Shown here: positions 54,369 to 64,000 of the stretch, one piece after another | Numbering within the stretch: position 1 is the stretch's first letter | Layout of the letters: each line of letters opens with the position of its first letter | Assembly: GCA_014155875.1 (NCBI GenBank) | Contig: JACEFZ010027051.1 | Location: forward strand, 51,644-115,643 | From: Cepaea nemoralis | Taxonomy: Eukaryota; Mollusca; Gastropoda; Stylommatophora; Helicidae | DNA: 64,000 nucleotides | Reading direction: 5' to 3' | The notes under the pieces: generated by a model | What the model was told of the DNA's origin: nothing | Seen by the model: only the letters and a program-made list of their open reading frames with translations | Database searches by the model: none | Position numbers and translations under genes: made by a program

Positions 54369-54977
54369 TGTCAGCATCCCCAATAAGGCCTTACAGAAGT
54401 AATGAGTTAACACTAGTCTAGTAGAGAGACACCAGACAGGAGAGACACCGAGTACTATTAATAGCCTCACAAGGAGACACATTTGTGTCAGACCAGAGGT
54501 CGATAAGTACAGATGAGCGAGGGCTTTCCCCAAGCAATTGGGTAGCTGGTCCTTGCGAGTAACCGTGATATGCCGGGTTACTCGAACTCACCAGCCGGCG
54601 TGCTGGCAAGACCAGACACGCAATAATAGCTACTGCACGGAGAGTAAAGTGTCCGTGCTTGTCCACGCAATGTGTAGCGTGTGGACAGACTGACTGGAGA
54701 CGGTAGAGAGAGCAGACGTATCCTTGACCAATGCGATAGCTTTCTAGGCCATAGGCAAACATAGGGCTGTTCATTTAGATTGTGAAATGCTAGCATCATC
54801 TATCATCACGTTAATGCATTCATGTTGTGTAATGATGATGAAACATAACGCTCGTAGAGCCATTCAAATGTCGGCTCTGAATAAATTGCATTCCTTTCGC
54901 AAATGTCATGAATTGTTATTTCGTGCAGTGCGAAAGTAGCGGAGTCTTGAGAATCTGCAGCGCACAAGTCGCTGACA
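54369..54977 (+). repeat. 3' LTR (609 bp)
   Basis: It begins TGTCAGC and ends GCTGACA, a perfect 7 bp inverted terminal pair and a normal TG...CA layout. From 54429 onward it matches the 5' LTR at about 99%. The initial 60 bp are unique to this copy. Confidence 0.85.
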
Positions 54978-55160
54978 ATGATGATGACTACAATGATAAT
55001 GTTTACAATCATGATGACTACAATGATATCATGATGACAACAACGATGGTAATTACAATCATGATGACTACAATGATGATCATGATGACAACAACAATGG
55101 TAATTACAATCATGATGACTACAATGTTGATTATTGCAATGATGATGACTACAATGTTTT
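54978..55160. repeat. ATGATGACTACA-type tandem repeat
   Basis: Degenerate array of AATCATGATGACTACAATGA words directly after the 3' LTR, probably the insertion target. Confidence 0.85.
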
Positions 55161-55424
55161 CTTCCTTCTTCTTCTTCCTTCTTCCGTCTTCTTCTTCCTT
55201 CCTCCTTCTTCTTCGTCTTTCTTTTTCCTTTTGCCTTATCCCTCTGCTCGTTTTCCTCCTTCGTTTTATCCCATTGTGGCATAGTAGGCCCACAACTAAC
55301 CAGTGCCAAGATGTCCTATCCTTTGGTATCTCCTTCAGCTCCATCCATATATTCCCAATATTATTCATCTATAATTCTCTTCTCAGTGTGTTATCTCTCT
55401 CTCTCTCTCTATCAAGGGCGGGTG
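55161..55424. repeat. CTT-rich tract and short CT run
   Basis: TTCTTCTTCC-rich pyrimidine tract at 55158-55240. Then unassigned DNA and a CT run near 55397-55412. Confidence 0.7.
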
Positions 55425-56725
55425 GGGAGAAGTGTATGGTGTGTGGGTGTGAGATATGTGTGCGGTGTGTTGGTGCGGGATGTGTGCATGATGTGTGGGT
55501 GGAGGGTATGTTTGTGGTGGTATGGGTGAGGATATGTGTGTGGGTGGAGGATAGTGGGTGGTGTGGGGGATGTGTGTGATGGGTGCGGGGAATGTGTGTA
55601 TGGGTGGGGTATATGTTGGGGTGAGTAGGGGATGTGTGGTGGTTGGGGGATGTATGTGGGGGTGTGTGGGTGGGAAATGTGTGCGTGGATGGGGAATGAG
55701 TGGGTGAGGGTGTGTGAGTGGCTTAGGGTTGTGTAGGTCGGAGAGGGAGTTGTATGTGTCGGGATGGGATGTGTGAGTGGGTGGAGGATGTGTGTGGGTA
55801 GGGGTATTGTGATCGTGAGATGTTTGGTTGGGGGTGGGTGTGCGTAGTGGAGGATGTATGCGTGAGTGAGTGTGTGTTGGTGGACGGGTAGGGAATGCGT
55901 GTGTGGGTGGGGAGAGGTGTGTGGTGTGTTGGTTGGGGATATTGTGTGGGTGAGGTATGTGTGTGTTTTGTGGTGTGTGAGTGGGGGTATGTGGAGTGGA
56001 TGAGTAAGGGTATCTGTGTGAGTGTGGGTGGGAATATTGTGTGGTATCTGGGTGGGGGATATGTGTGTGGTGTGTAAGTGGAGATGTGTTGGTGAGGGAT
56101 ATGTGTGTGTATGTGTGGTGCGTGGGTTGGGAATATTGCGTGGTAGGGGGTGTATGTGATGTGCGGGTTGGGGATTGGGTTAAGGTATGTGTTGGTGGGT
56201 GGAAGTTGTTGTTGTGGGTGGTGGGGGTGTGTGTGTGTGTGTGTGTGTGTGGTTTGGAGATGTATGGGTGGTTAGGGAGATGCGTGTGTGAGTGTGGGGG
56301 GGGGGGGGGGTAGGGGATAGGGACATGTCAGTTGGTTGGGACGTGTGTGTATGGTTTGGGGATGTGTGAGTGGATGTGCGATGTATGGGTTGGTGGGGGA
56401 TTGTGTGCGTGGGGAGGGGAATATGTGGTCGATGGAGATGTGGCTGGGGGATAGGTGGTTTGAGGTGTGGGTGGGGAGATGATGTGTGGGTTAGGATGTG
56501 GATGGGCGTGGGATGTGTAGGGTTAGTGGGGGAATGTTTGTGGGTGGCGAGTGTGGTTTGGTTGGGGGATCAGATGAGGGTAGTGTGTGTGGGTGGGGGA
56601 TGTGCGCGAGGGGGATGGGTCGGTTGGTGGGGTATGTATGTGTCCCTGGTGTGCGTGTGTGTGGGTAGGTGGGGGTTTGTGTCTGGTGGGGTGATGTATA
56701 TATAAGTGGGAGATGGGCCTCATAA
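55425..56725. repeat. GTGTGGGTGGGG satellite (about 1.3 kb)
   Basis: Degenerate GATGTGTGTGTGGGTGGGG-type array, the strand complement of the 23961-25300 satellite. It leads into R1 copy 4 at its right end. G-runs repeated at short distances could form G-quadruplexes. A G13 run lies near 56298. Confidence 0.9.
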
Positions 56726-56912
56726 CATGTTAATAAGCCTTGTTTATATGTTTACAACATTCATTTCACAATATTTATTTTTCTTCCTATGTAAATGTAA
56801 AATGCTCTTGATGAATGAAAGACGAGTGATTGGAAGGGCCGAATGTAAGACGGGCCTGCGCGCCCAATTTGTGACCCTAATAAAGTTGATTTGATTTGAT
56901 TTGATTTGATTT

Positions 56913-56925
<13 letters not shown>
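56726..56925 (+). repeat. R1 repeat copy 4 (sense) with (TTGAT)n tail
   Basis: Sense copy with TTTATATGTTTACAACATTC, CTTCCTATGTAAATGTAAAA, GATTGGAAGGGCCGAATGTA, AGACGGGCCTGCGCGCCCAA and TAATAAAGTTGATTTGATTT. The AATAAAG before a short tandem tail marks the 3' end. It is the best copy for defining the family. Confidence 0.8.

Positions 56926-56997
<72 letters not shown>
56914..56997. repeat. (CT)n microsatellite
   Basis: About 40 CT repeats immediately after the GATTT tail of R1. Confidence 0.95.
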
Positions 56998-56999
<2 letters not shown>

Positions 57000-57594
57000 A
57001 TGTCGTTCGTTAAGTGGATACTGTCCGTGCTGTTTATCCTAATTTGTGGACAGTTTTAACATTTCAGCTGCCATTGCTGAACATTTTTTCTAGGTAAAAT
57101 AAATCTAATCAGACACCAGGACTGCTAGTGACTTTCTACGCTAGGCGTCATATCTCTTCTAGAAGAGCTTCTTTCCTCTTTATTGGCTAAGTAATTTTTC
57201 TTTCTTTAAGTGACAAACTCATGGTTGGTAGAAATTTGGGGCTGGATTTTCTACAACCTCATTGCCTATAGTATATTCTTGTCTCCATTACTCATCGTTC
57301 ATCATCCCCATCCATACAGAAGCACAGATTAAGCACAACTTTATTGATTTCAAGCACATTTGTTAGAAACATAAACAGGCGACAAATTATTCCAAAACAG
57401 GCAAGCACCTTCTGTATGCATCCATTATTCTTTACTGTAGTGTACACCAACGTACATGTTTCTAGTATTTGCACGTGATGTTATGTCAGTGTTGGAGTAG
57501 TCGCCTTTCTGCATCTTCAGCAATAGGAATGATCAGGTCTTGGTCATACTGGCTTCAGGTTCTGTACAGGTTACTACTCTAATAACCTGGAAAT
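56998..57594. other. No gene recognised
   Basis: AT-rich unique-looking DNA. I see no motif or repeat. Confidence 0.5.
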
Positions 57595-58370
57595 GCAATA
57601 TGGATACAGTCAGATACAAGATGTAGATACAGTAATGTACAAGGAGTAGATGCAATCAGAAACAGGGTGTAGATACAATCAGAAACAAGATGTAAACACA
57701 ATCAGATAAAAGATATAGATACAATCAGACCCAGTGTGTAGATACGATCAGATACAAAGTGTAGATGCAATCAGACAAAAGAAGTAGATACAATCAGATA
57801 CAAGGTTTAGATACAATCAGGCAAAAGATGTGGATACAATCAGACACAAAGTGTAGATATAATCAGACACAAGAAGTAGATACAATCAGACACAATGTGT
57901 AGTTACAATCAGAAACAAGATACATATATAATCAGACACAATGTGTAGATAGAATCAGATACAATGTGTAGATAGAAACAGGCACAGAATGTAGATATAA
58001 TCCGACACAAGATGTAGATACAATTAGACACAAAGAGTAGATATAATTAGAAACACGGTGTAGATACAACCAGACACAAGGTGTAAATACAATTAGACAC
58101 AAATTGTAGATATAATCAGACACAAGGTGTATATACAAGCAGACACAAGGTGTAGATACAATCAAACACAAGTTGTGGATACAATCAGACACGAGGTCTA
58201 GATACAATCAGTCACAAAATGTAGAAACAATCAGGAACAGGATATAGATAACATCATTCACAAGGTGTAGATACAATCAGTCACTAAGTGTAGATACAGT
58301 AAGGCACAAGATGAAGATACGATCAGACACAAGGTGTAGTTACACTCAGACACAAAGTGTAGATTTCACT
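57595..58370. repeat. 23 bp minisatellite, about 34 units
   Basis: Tandem array with unit GTAGATACAATCAGACACAAGAT or close variants. The TAGATACAATCAGACAC core is best kept. The minus-strand frame across it (VSDCIYNLCLIV words) is a by-product of the period. Confidence 0.92.
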
Positions 58371-59020
<650 letters not shown>

Positions 59021-59309
59021 GTACATTTTCATCATTTTCATTTATAATTAATAATAATATTGTGTGTGCGCAAAACGGTGTAATCAAGTGACTACTAATT
59101 GTTGTTGTTCAGTAGTCCGGCCTATTTGGTGATATGTAATTTCTATGGCTGATTCACCCTGCATTTCTCACTTAAAGATATCAAAGAGACAAACCTAGAC
59201 ACAGCCATGTCTAGCTCTTGCAAAGGATTGTGACAGCCACAAACAGTATGTTGCCCGATTTATTGCCTGGAATATTTCGCTGCATCCCGCAGTTGATTTC
59301 CACAGCGAT

Positions 59310-60595
59310 GTTTGTCCATCAAGAGTGATGATGACCATTCATTTCATCCAGTGGGGTTGAAGGTGTGGAGCCGTGGGTTCTAAGATGGCTGATAAGGCCT
59401 ATTTTGGCTCGAAATGTTCTTTGACAATGTGGACAAAGAATGCTTGACGTCTCTGGAGGAGGATTTCCTGCAGTGGTTTTTCTGTCCTGCCTTTTCTTCA
59501 CAGCTCTTGCAGTCCTGGTTGCCTCACATATGACTGCACCCTTGCGCAATGATGCACTCCACGAATTTCGGTCTCTGGCTGCAGCCTCCCAGGTGTCATG
59601 ATGAATTCCAAAAGCATTCAGTGAAATTTTCAGTGTCTTTAAAACGTTTCCTCTGGCCACCTTGGGAGCGTTTACCACAACGCAGTTCGCTGTAAAAAAT
59701 TCGTTTAGGGAGCCTGTGATCTGGCATGCGAGTCAAGTGACCAGCCCAGCGAATCTGATTCTTCATCAGTAGAGTGTGGATACTGGGTATGGATGCTCTT
59801 TCTAGGACTTCAGTGTCTGGAATCTTGTCTTGCCATTTAATCTTCAGTAGCTTCCTTAGGCAGACTGTGTGGAAGTGGTTTAATTTCCTAGCGTGTCGCT
59901 GATAAACAGTCCAGGTTTCACAAGCATATAGCAGTGTGGATAATACAACTGCTTTGTAGACTTTTAGCTTTGTTTGCAGGCTTATTCCAGTTCTGTCCCA
60001 TACATTCTTGTACAGTCTGCCAAAGGCTGCACTGGCCTTGGAGATTCTTGCATTCACTTCGTCATCGATTGTGGCAGCTTGTGACACGGTGCTGCCAAGA
60101 TAGGTAAATTTGTCCACAACACTTAGTCTATGATCATTCACTTTGATATTCGGCACAGTGTGATTATTCCCTGGAGCTGGCTGGTACATAACTACAGTCT
60201 TCTCCAAGTTGATATTGAGCCCAAAGTTGGCACAGGCATGTGAGAAAGCTGAAACATTATGTTGCATGTCCGCCTCTGAGTTGGCGTATAGAGCGCAATC
60301 ATCAGCAAACAGGAGCTCTCTGACGGTGCCACTGTTAATTGTGGTTTTAGCTTTCAGCCTTCTGAGATTGAATAACTTTCCATCCATCCGGTAGTTGATG
60401 TCTATTCCAATGTCGTCGTTCTCGAAGGCATTCATCAACATGGCTGAAAACATGAGGCTGAACAGTGTTGGTGCCAGGACACATCCTTGCTTCACACAGT
60501 GCCGATATTGTGGATAACAACATTTATAAAATGAAATAAAAGAACCATCATGGCAACTTGTCATTAGCATACCGAATAATTCACACAACATAATC
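59310..60595 (-). mobile_element. LINE-E-type 3' half, minus strand
   Basis: Truncated element from just upstream of RT block 4 to the C-terminal finger. The main frame is 60591-59596. After a one-base shift near 59640 it continues to 59319 with LKISLNAFGIHHDTWEAAA and the finger CPHCQRTFRAKIGLISHLRT. It complements the 5' half of LINE-E at 44640-46640 in content but is a separate insertion. Confidence 0.8.
59596..60591 (-). CDS. LINE-E-type reverse transcriptase segment (331 aa)
   Basis: The first 30 residues precede the homology. Then KQGCVLAPTLFSLMFSAML (about 33-51), the palm ELLFADDCALYANSEADMQ (about 92), LNINLEKTVVMYQPAPG (about 125), KFTYLGSTVSQ (about 160), LLYACETWTVY (about 216) and IRWAGHLTRMPDHRLPKRIF (about 280) follow. 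The LFADD palm and YACETWT are typical LINE blocks 5 and 8. It would copy LINE RNA, but the endonuclease and RT blocks 0-3 are missing. Confidence 0.8.
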   Translation of the reverse strand: MLCELFGMLMTSCHDGSFISFYKCCYPQYRHCVKQGCVLAPTLFSLMFSAMLMNAFENDDIGIDINYRMDGKLFNLRRLKAKTTINSGTVRELLFADDCALYANSEADMQHNVSAFSHACANFGLNINLEKTVVMYQPAPGNNHTVPNIKVNDHRLSVVDKFTYLGSTVSQAATIDDEVNARISKASAAFGRLYKNVWDRTGISLQTKLKVYKAVVLSTLLYACETWTVYQRHARKLNHFHTVCLRKLLKIKWQDKIPDTEVLERASIPSIHTLLMKNQIRWAGHLTRMPDHRLPKRIFYSELRCGKRSQGGQRKRFKDTENFTECFWNSS

Positions 60596-60599
60596 TACA

Positions 60600-61085
60600 G
60601 CAATTATATAAATCCTTCAAGCTGACATATACACCACATATACTCCCACAGGCAATAATAGGTGTTGTAACAGTTGTTATAATTTAATTGATGATCTAGC
60701 TTGTTTCTTTTGATGAGAATTATTTCATGTTATTCAGATATTTCTCTATTCGGGTGAAGGTCCTGAAGAGGACTAATCCTTCGGATGACTGATCTACTAC
60801 TCTTCCAGTTGAGTTGAGTCAAGAACCGGCATCAAACCTCTCGGGACTTTTCCATAAGTGCCCTGTTCACATTTTGTAATCCAGCGATTAGCCCCAATGC
60901 TAATTGTACCAGTAACAGTCTGATAATGTGTCCACTGGCATTTCTTCGGAGTCCTGAGTGTTGGCCAGATCCTCTGGTCACTCCCTGCAGCGCAATTTAC
61001 TCCAGGCCGTGATGAACTATCTGTTCTTCTGAACTATACGCACGATCCTGACCTTGCATGCCTGATCATGCCCCACTATTGGAGG
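60600..61085. other. No gene recognised
   Basis: Non-coding. GGTGAAGGTCCTGAAGAGGAC resembles Penelope-like element end words, but too little remains to assign it. Confidence 0.4.
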
Positions 61086-61089
61086 TCAG

Positions 61090-61400
61090 CATGGCCGAAT
61101 AGATAAGAACGCACGTTCTTTAACATTCGGTGCGGTGATGGCGAAGTAAGGGGTTCAACCCTAGATTGGACAGTTGGACTAAAATGTTGACTTATCGTCT
61201 TTGACTTGGGGACGTAAATTACAATTACCTCTTAAGTGAGAGTGGGTTCGAATGTGAGCTAGATACACTGGTAATAGGGATAGCTAATCCACACGCAAAA
61301 TTCACCCCATTGCTGCTAGAAGTAGTTAGTATGGACTACGCTAGAGTTCAAAGCGAATGAGCGCCTATAAAAATGTCCCCATACCCCACCAAGTGGTGCA
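61090..61400 (+). mobile_element. tRNA-derived SINE (plus)
   Basis: A-box-like CATGGCCGAATAGATAAGAA at 61091 and B-box GGGGTTCAACCC at 61151-61162, then a body with TGACTTGGGGACGTAAATTA. Its body differs from the 43.9 kb family, so it is a second SINE family. Confidence 0.55.
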
Positions 61401-61479
61401 GACCTAGTTAATCTGTCCTCTTGCTTGTTTCCCACAACATAAGCTTGTCATGAGGAAAAGACCCAACATATGCTCCTAT

Positions 61480-61753
61480 TTTGTATTGTTGAATTGAAGG
61501 CTACCACTGTGCAGGAAGTAGCTGAAGAACAATTTGCGTTCCTCGAAAACAAAGGCACCAGGGAGACCATAATCTGTTTAAGGATGATTGCTGAAAAATA
61601 TATAATAGTGCTGAAAAATATTTATGTATGTTTTATAGACCACAAAACAGCTTTTTGACAAATTATAACATGAAAGATTACATGATTTCAAGATTTACGT
61701 GTGGACGGAAAGGACATGAGACTTATTAGTAACTTGTCCTGGGAACAAGTGGC
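61480..61753 (+). mobile_element. LINE RT fragment, 5' side of the hAT MITE
   Basis: The frames read EVAEEQFAFLENKGTRETII, CFIDHKTAF and LRVDGKDMRLISNLSWEQVA, which are RT blocks 2-3 of a LINE-C-like element. It is interrupted at 61762 by the MITE and resumes at 62203. Confidence 0.7.
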
Positions 61754-61761
61754 GTCTATTA

Positions 61762-62194
61762 CAGTGGTTCTCAACCGGTGGGGAATTTTAGGGTTCCCAG
61801 GAGGGGGGGGGGGGGGATGAAGACCATTTCAAGATCGCGTTAATACAAGAACCGATTACTTGATATTGTTTTTCCCTTCATACTTTACAGTTATGTACGT
61901 CTCATCCTTCTAAAATTCATTTTATAAAGAAAGTAGACCCACAAATCATGTTTTATGTGGATGTCTAGATTTGTTTTAGTATATGCTATTAAATCTACCT
62001 TCCATTTTTACGTATACTGTGTAGGGGTGGGGGGATGTTTACATAGGAAATATGAAAGGGGGGAATGATGTTCTGAAAATACGGTGAAGGGGGGCACGGG
62101 GCCAAATTTTTGTAGGTAGGGGGGGGGGGGGAGGAGTGACGTTCTGAAAATATGGTGAAGGGGGGCTAGGGCCAAAAAAGTTTGAGAACCACTG
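61762..62194. mobile_element. hAT MITE (433 bp) with 8 bp target duplication
   Basis: It starts CAGTGGTTCTCAACC and ends with its imperfect inverse TTTGAGAACCACTG, the terminal signature of hAT elements. It is flanked by GTCTATTA (61754-61761 and 62195-62202), the 8 bp duplication expected of hAT transposases. It has no transposase frame. Internally a G-rich unit of about 65 bp (GATGTTCTGAAAATACGGTG... and GACGTTCTGAAAATATGGTG...) is repeated twice near the right end. Confidence 0.9.
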
Positions 62195-62202
62195 GTCTAT
62201 TA

Positions 62203-62420
62203 GATGTAGAAATAATTATGCATGGCCCAAAAGTGTGTAGGGCAGGGATGCGTCTTGTCCCCAAACCTCTTCAACTTATATACAAAATAAAAATAATTGT
62301 TAGACAATTCTAACTGTCTGGACTTAATATATATGGAAGAATAATAATCAATCTTAGTTATATTGACGATACAGTGTTACTAGCAGAAAGCGAGCAAGAT
62401 TTATTTTTTTTAAACCTCTA
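62203..62420 (+). mobile_element. LINE RT fragment, 3' side of the hAT MITE
   Basis: It reads GQGCVLSPNLFNLYTK-like (RT block 4) and SYIDDTVLLAESEQDL (palm, YIDD) with several stops and shifts. It is the continuation of 61480-61753. Confidence 0.7.
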
Positions 62421-62439
62421 GGAACAAGTAAACAGTTAG

Positions 62440-64000
62440 TTAGTTAGTCGACAGACATCCTCATTGCACATCGAACCATTCAGTCCATAAGTGCTCGGAT
62501 CCCCTCCTCAGCAAATCCCGCAGCGTGTAGCGGCTAACGACGCCAGTTCTGTGTTGGTTTATCAATCTTCTTTGGCTTCCTGCGTAGTGTTCTTGTTTGG
62601 CCACCCCTCTTTTAATTTGCTGCTCTCGCAGTCTGGCCATTGTTGTAGATTCACAGTCATCACTTGGTTCTGGCAAAAGTCTTACTTCTCGTAGAGCATT
62701 CAGAATATCAGCCTGGTCCATGGCGCGTCCGCCCTCCACAGTAGCCTCACCTGCGAGCTTGTCAGCCCGCTCATTTCCTTGTACTCCCGCATGCCCTGGC
62801 ACGAAGATGAAACTAATCTTTGCCAGCCGAGACCGCTCCAGAGGCAGCAACCATTCTCTTCGGATCGACCCCTCCTCTATCCTCTTGATCATGTTCATTG
62901 AGTCGCTAAGGAAACAAGCCCTAGTGAATGTCTGTGTCTCGAGCCATGTTATTGCTTTACTTACTGCCATGACTTCCATGGTCAGGCTACTTGTGGTTTC
63001 AGTGAAAGCACCAGAGTCCTCCTTCACAATTCTCCCTCCGGCCCGAGCTGTAAAGGCCCATGAGCTTCTCACATGTCGGACGACCGACCCATCTGTGTAG
63101 ATGACCGCGTCACCGTCTAGCGAATTCTCGAAAATCAACGCTTGTACTTCAGCCTCAACAGCAGCCGGATTTTCTTGTCTGCATTTTCTATCTAGTTGGA
63201 TACAAACTGAAAAGGATGTGCAGAAGTCTGTTGGCACTTGCACCCACTCCTCGCCAGGTTCTAAGTCCTCAAGTGAACAGACCTGTTGAAGAATGTCTTC
63301 GGTTTGACCCATCCACGACCGTCCTCTTTTTAACCTGCTGCCCTTCACCTTCCTATTTTCACTATGCAGTGGATGTTGTGTGTTTGCGTTAATTCTGAGG
63401 TATGCGCGTGCCCTGCAAACTTGTATTCTCTCTTCAATGGTTGGAAAATCAAGAAGGTAGCGAATCGCCCTGCATGCTGTATCTCTTGTACATCCAAGAA
63501 TAATGCGCATAGCTTCATTCTGTATCCTTTCCATCCTTTCTATCTGCTTATGGCTGAGAGTCAGGATTGCCATTGCATACTCCAAAACAGACATGACCAG
63601 CCCCTCGTACAGAAGACATAGATGACGCTGCTCACAGTTTGCTGCCGCCATCACCCGCATCGCTGCCAAACCCCGCTTGGCCTTTGTTATCACCTGGTCT
63701 ATGTGCACATTATAAGCAAGGCTTCGATCAAACCGTATCCCCAGGTAATTCATTGCCTGCGTTCTTTCCACCGTCTCTGAACACAGCATTACAGTTGGTG
63801 TTGGAGTTTTGACAATATGATTATTCAACGAGAACCAAGTCACTGGTTGCCTTTGTTGGGTTGACCATTGCCCCAGCTTCATCACACCAAGTACTTATGC
63901 GATTGAGTTCGGGTTGTAGTTCCACAGCTTCAGTTCCAAGTAAACAGTAATAGTACAGAATGTGGCTTAGATATTAAATTTAAAAAAAAAAAACAAAGGG
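62440..64000 (-). mobile_element. I-like LINE with RNase H, minus strand, running off the window
   Basis: The 3' end is at a (GTTA)n tract (62441-62453). The element reads leftward from beyond 64000. The long frame is 63885-62461. Upstream of it TEAVELQPELNRISTWCDEA reads in another frame, so there is a shift near 63860. The 5' part (endonuclease and most RT) lies outside. Confidence 0.8.
62461..63885 (-). CDS. RT C-terminus and RNase H of I-like LINE (474 aa)
   Basis: It begins in RT block 6-7 (MNYLGIRFDRSLAYNVHIDQ, about 44) and continues with the post-RT connection (QIERMERIQNEAMRIILGCT). RNase H follows at about 260-390: VIYTDGSVVRH (first Asp), TSSLTMEVMAV (Glu), CFLSDSMNMI (Asp), VPGHAGVQGNERADKLAGEA (His and last Asp). 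All catalytic positions are intact. A Cys/His tail is not obvious. The Met at 63885 is not a natural start. It has the best-preserved RNase H in the window, so the copy is relatively young. Confidence 0.82.
   Translation of the reverse strand: MMKLGQWSTQQRQPVTWFSLNNHIVKTPTPTVMLCSETVERTQAMNYLGIRFDRSLAYNVHIDQVITKAKRGLAAMRVMAAANCEQRHLCLLYEGLVMSVLEYAMAILTLSHKQIERMERIQNEAMRIILGCTRDTACRAIRYLLDFPTIEERIQVCRARAYLRINANTQHPLHSENRKVKGSRLKRGRSWMGQTEDILQQVCSLEDLEPGEEWVQVPTDFCTSFSVCIQLDRKCRQENPAAVEAEVQALIFENSLDGDAVIYTDGSVVRHVRSSWAFTARAGGRIVKEDSGAFTETTSSLTMEVMAVSKAITWLETQTFTRACFLSDSMNMIKRIEEGSIRREWLLPLERSRLAKISFIFVPGHAGVQGNERADKLAGEATVEGGRAMDQADILNALREVRLLPEPSDDCESTTMARLREQQIKRGVAKQEHYAGSQRRLINQHRTGVVSRYTLRDLLRRGSEHLWTEWFDVQ

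Larger units (their letters stand above)
46901..54977 (+). mobile_element. Gypsy-type LTR retrotransposon with Gmr1-like gene order
   Basis: About 8.1 kb, bounded by two direct repeats of about 550 bp. The domain order is gag coiled coil, CCHC knuckle, aspartic protease, integrase zinc finger, integrase C-terminal domain, RT thumb and RNase H. Integrase before RT is the Copia-like order known in the Gmr1 group of Ty3/Gypsy elements. The integrase catalytic core and the RT fingers/palm are deleted. The LTR copies differ at only about four substitutions and one 2 bp indel, so insertion is recent even though the coding part is defective. Confidence 0.85.

Overview
This is a eukaryotic, animal genomic window, most likely from a mollusc or another lophotrochozoan. 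The evidence is a spliced glycosyltransferase gene, several clades of non-LTR retrotransposons, tRNA-derived SINEs, a Penelope-like element, a Gypsy-order LTR element, a Polinton and a hAT MITE. Taxonomy is an inference. No bacterial genes, rRNA, true tRNA or CRISPR were seen. The only host gene I can support is the 3' end of a beta-1,6-N-acetylglucosaminyltransferase (GCNT/C2GnT family), in two exons (4140-4253 and 8576-8763). Its 4.3 kb intron is full of microsatellites and LINE pieces.

Layout. 1-4.1 kb: non-coding, ending in an AACC-rich satellite. 4.1-8.8 kb: GCNT exons and intron. 8.9-11.5 kb: SINEs and LINE tails. 11.5-22.8 kb: a nest. An I-like LINE with RNase H (LINE-A) inserted into tail repeats of LINE-G (8 bp target duplication TACCTTGC). 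An RTE-like LINE (LINE-B) then inserted into LINE-A's RNase H (12 bp duplication ACTCGAGGCACT). A 4.87 kb stretch of the nest was then duplicated in tandem. 23.7-25.3 kb: a CCCACACA satellite fused to a repeat I call R1. 25.4-26.5 kb: a Penelope-like fragment.

26.5-42.1 kb is the most unusual region. A LINE-C copy is split by two LINE-B copies placed head to head, and a Polinton derivative (28616-39939) sits at their junction. It starts AG, ends CT and has a 6 bp target duplication (CTTCTA). It has about 4.2 kb inverted arms, far longer than usual Polinton TIRs, and keeps only a small membrane-protein gene and a minor-capsid (penton-like) gene, plus possibly a stub of a third. Polymerase B, integrase, ATPase, protease and major capsid are absent. 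It looks like a symmetric, defective-interfering-type derivative that would depend on full elements in trans.

42.1-46.7 kb: LINE remnants and a SINE. 46.9-55.0 kb: an LTR retrotransposon with LTRs about 99% alike. Its order is gag-protease-integrase-RT-RNase H (Gmr1-like). It has lost the integrase core and RT palm by deletions that keep the frame, and it carries six tandem primer-binding-site-like repeats. 55.4-56.9 kb: a second satellite+R1 composite, inverted relative to the first. 57.6-58.4 kb: a 23 bp minisatellite. 59.3-64 kb: LINE remnants, a SINE and a 433 bp hAT MITE with an 8 bp target duplication. Many one-base indels, often in homopolymers, separate copies that should be nearly identical, so some frameshifts may be sequencing errors.
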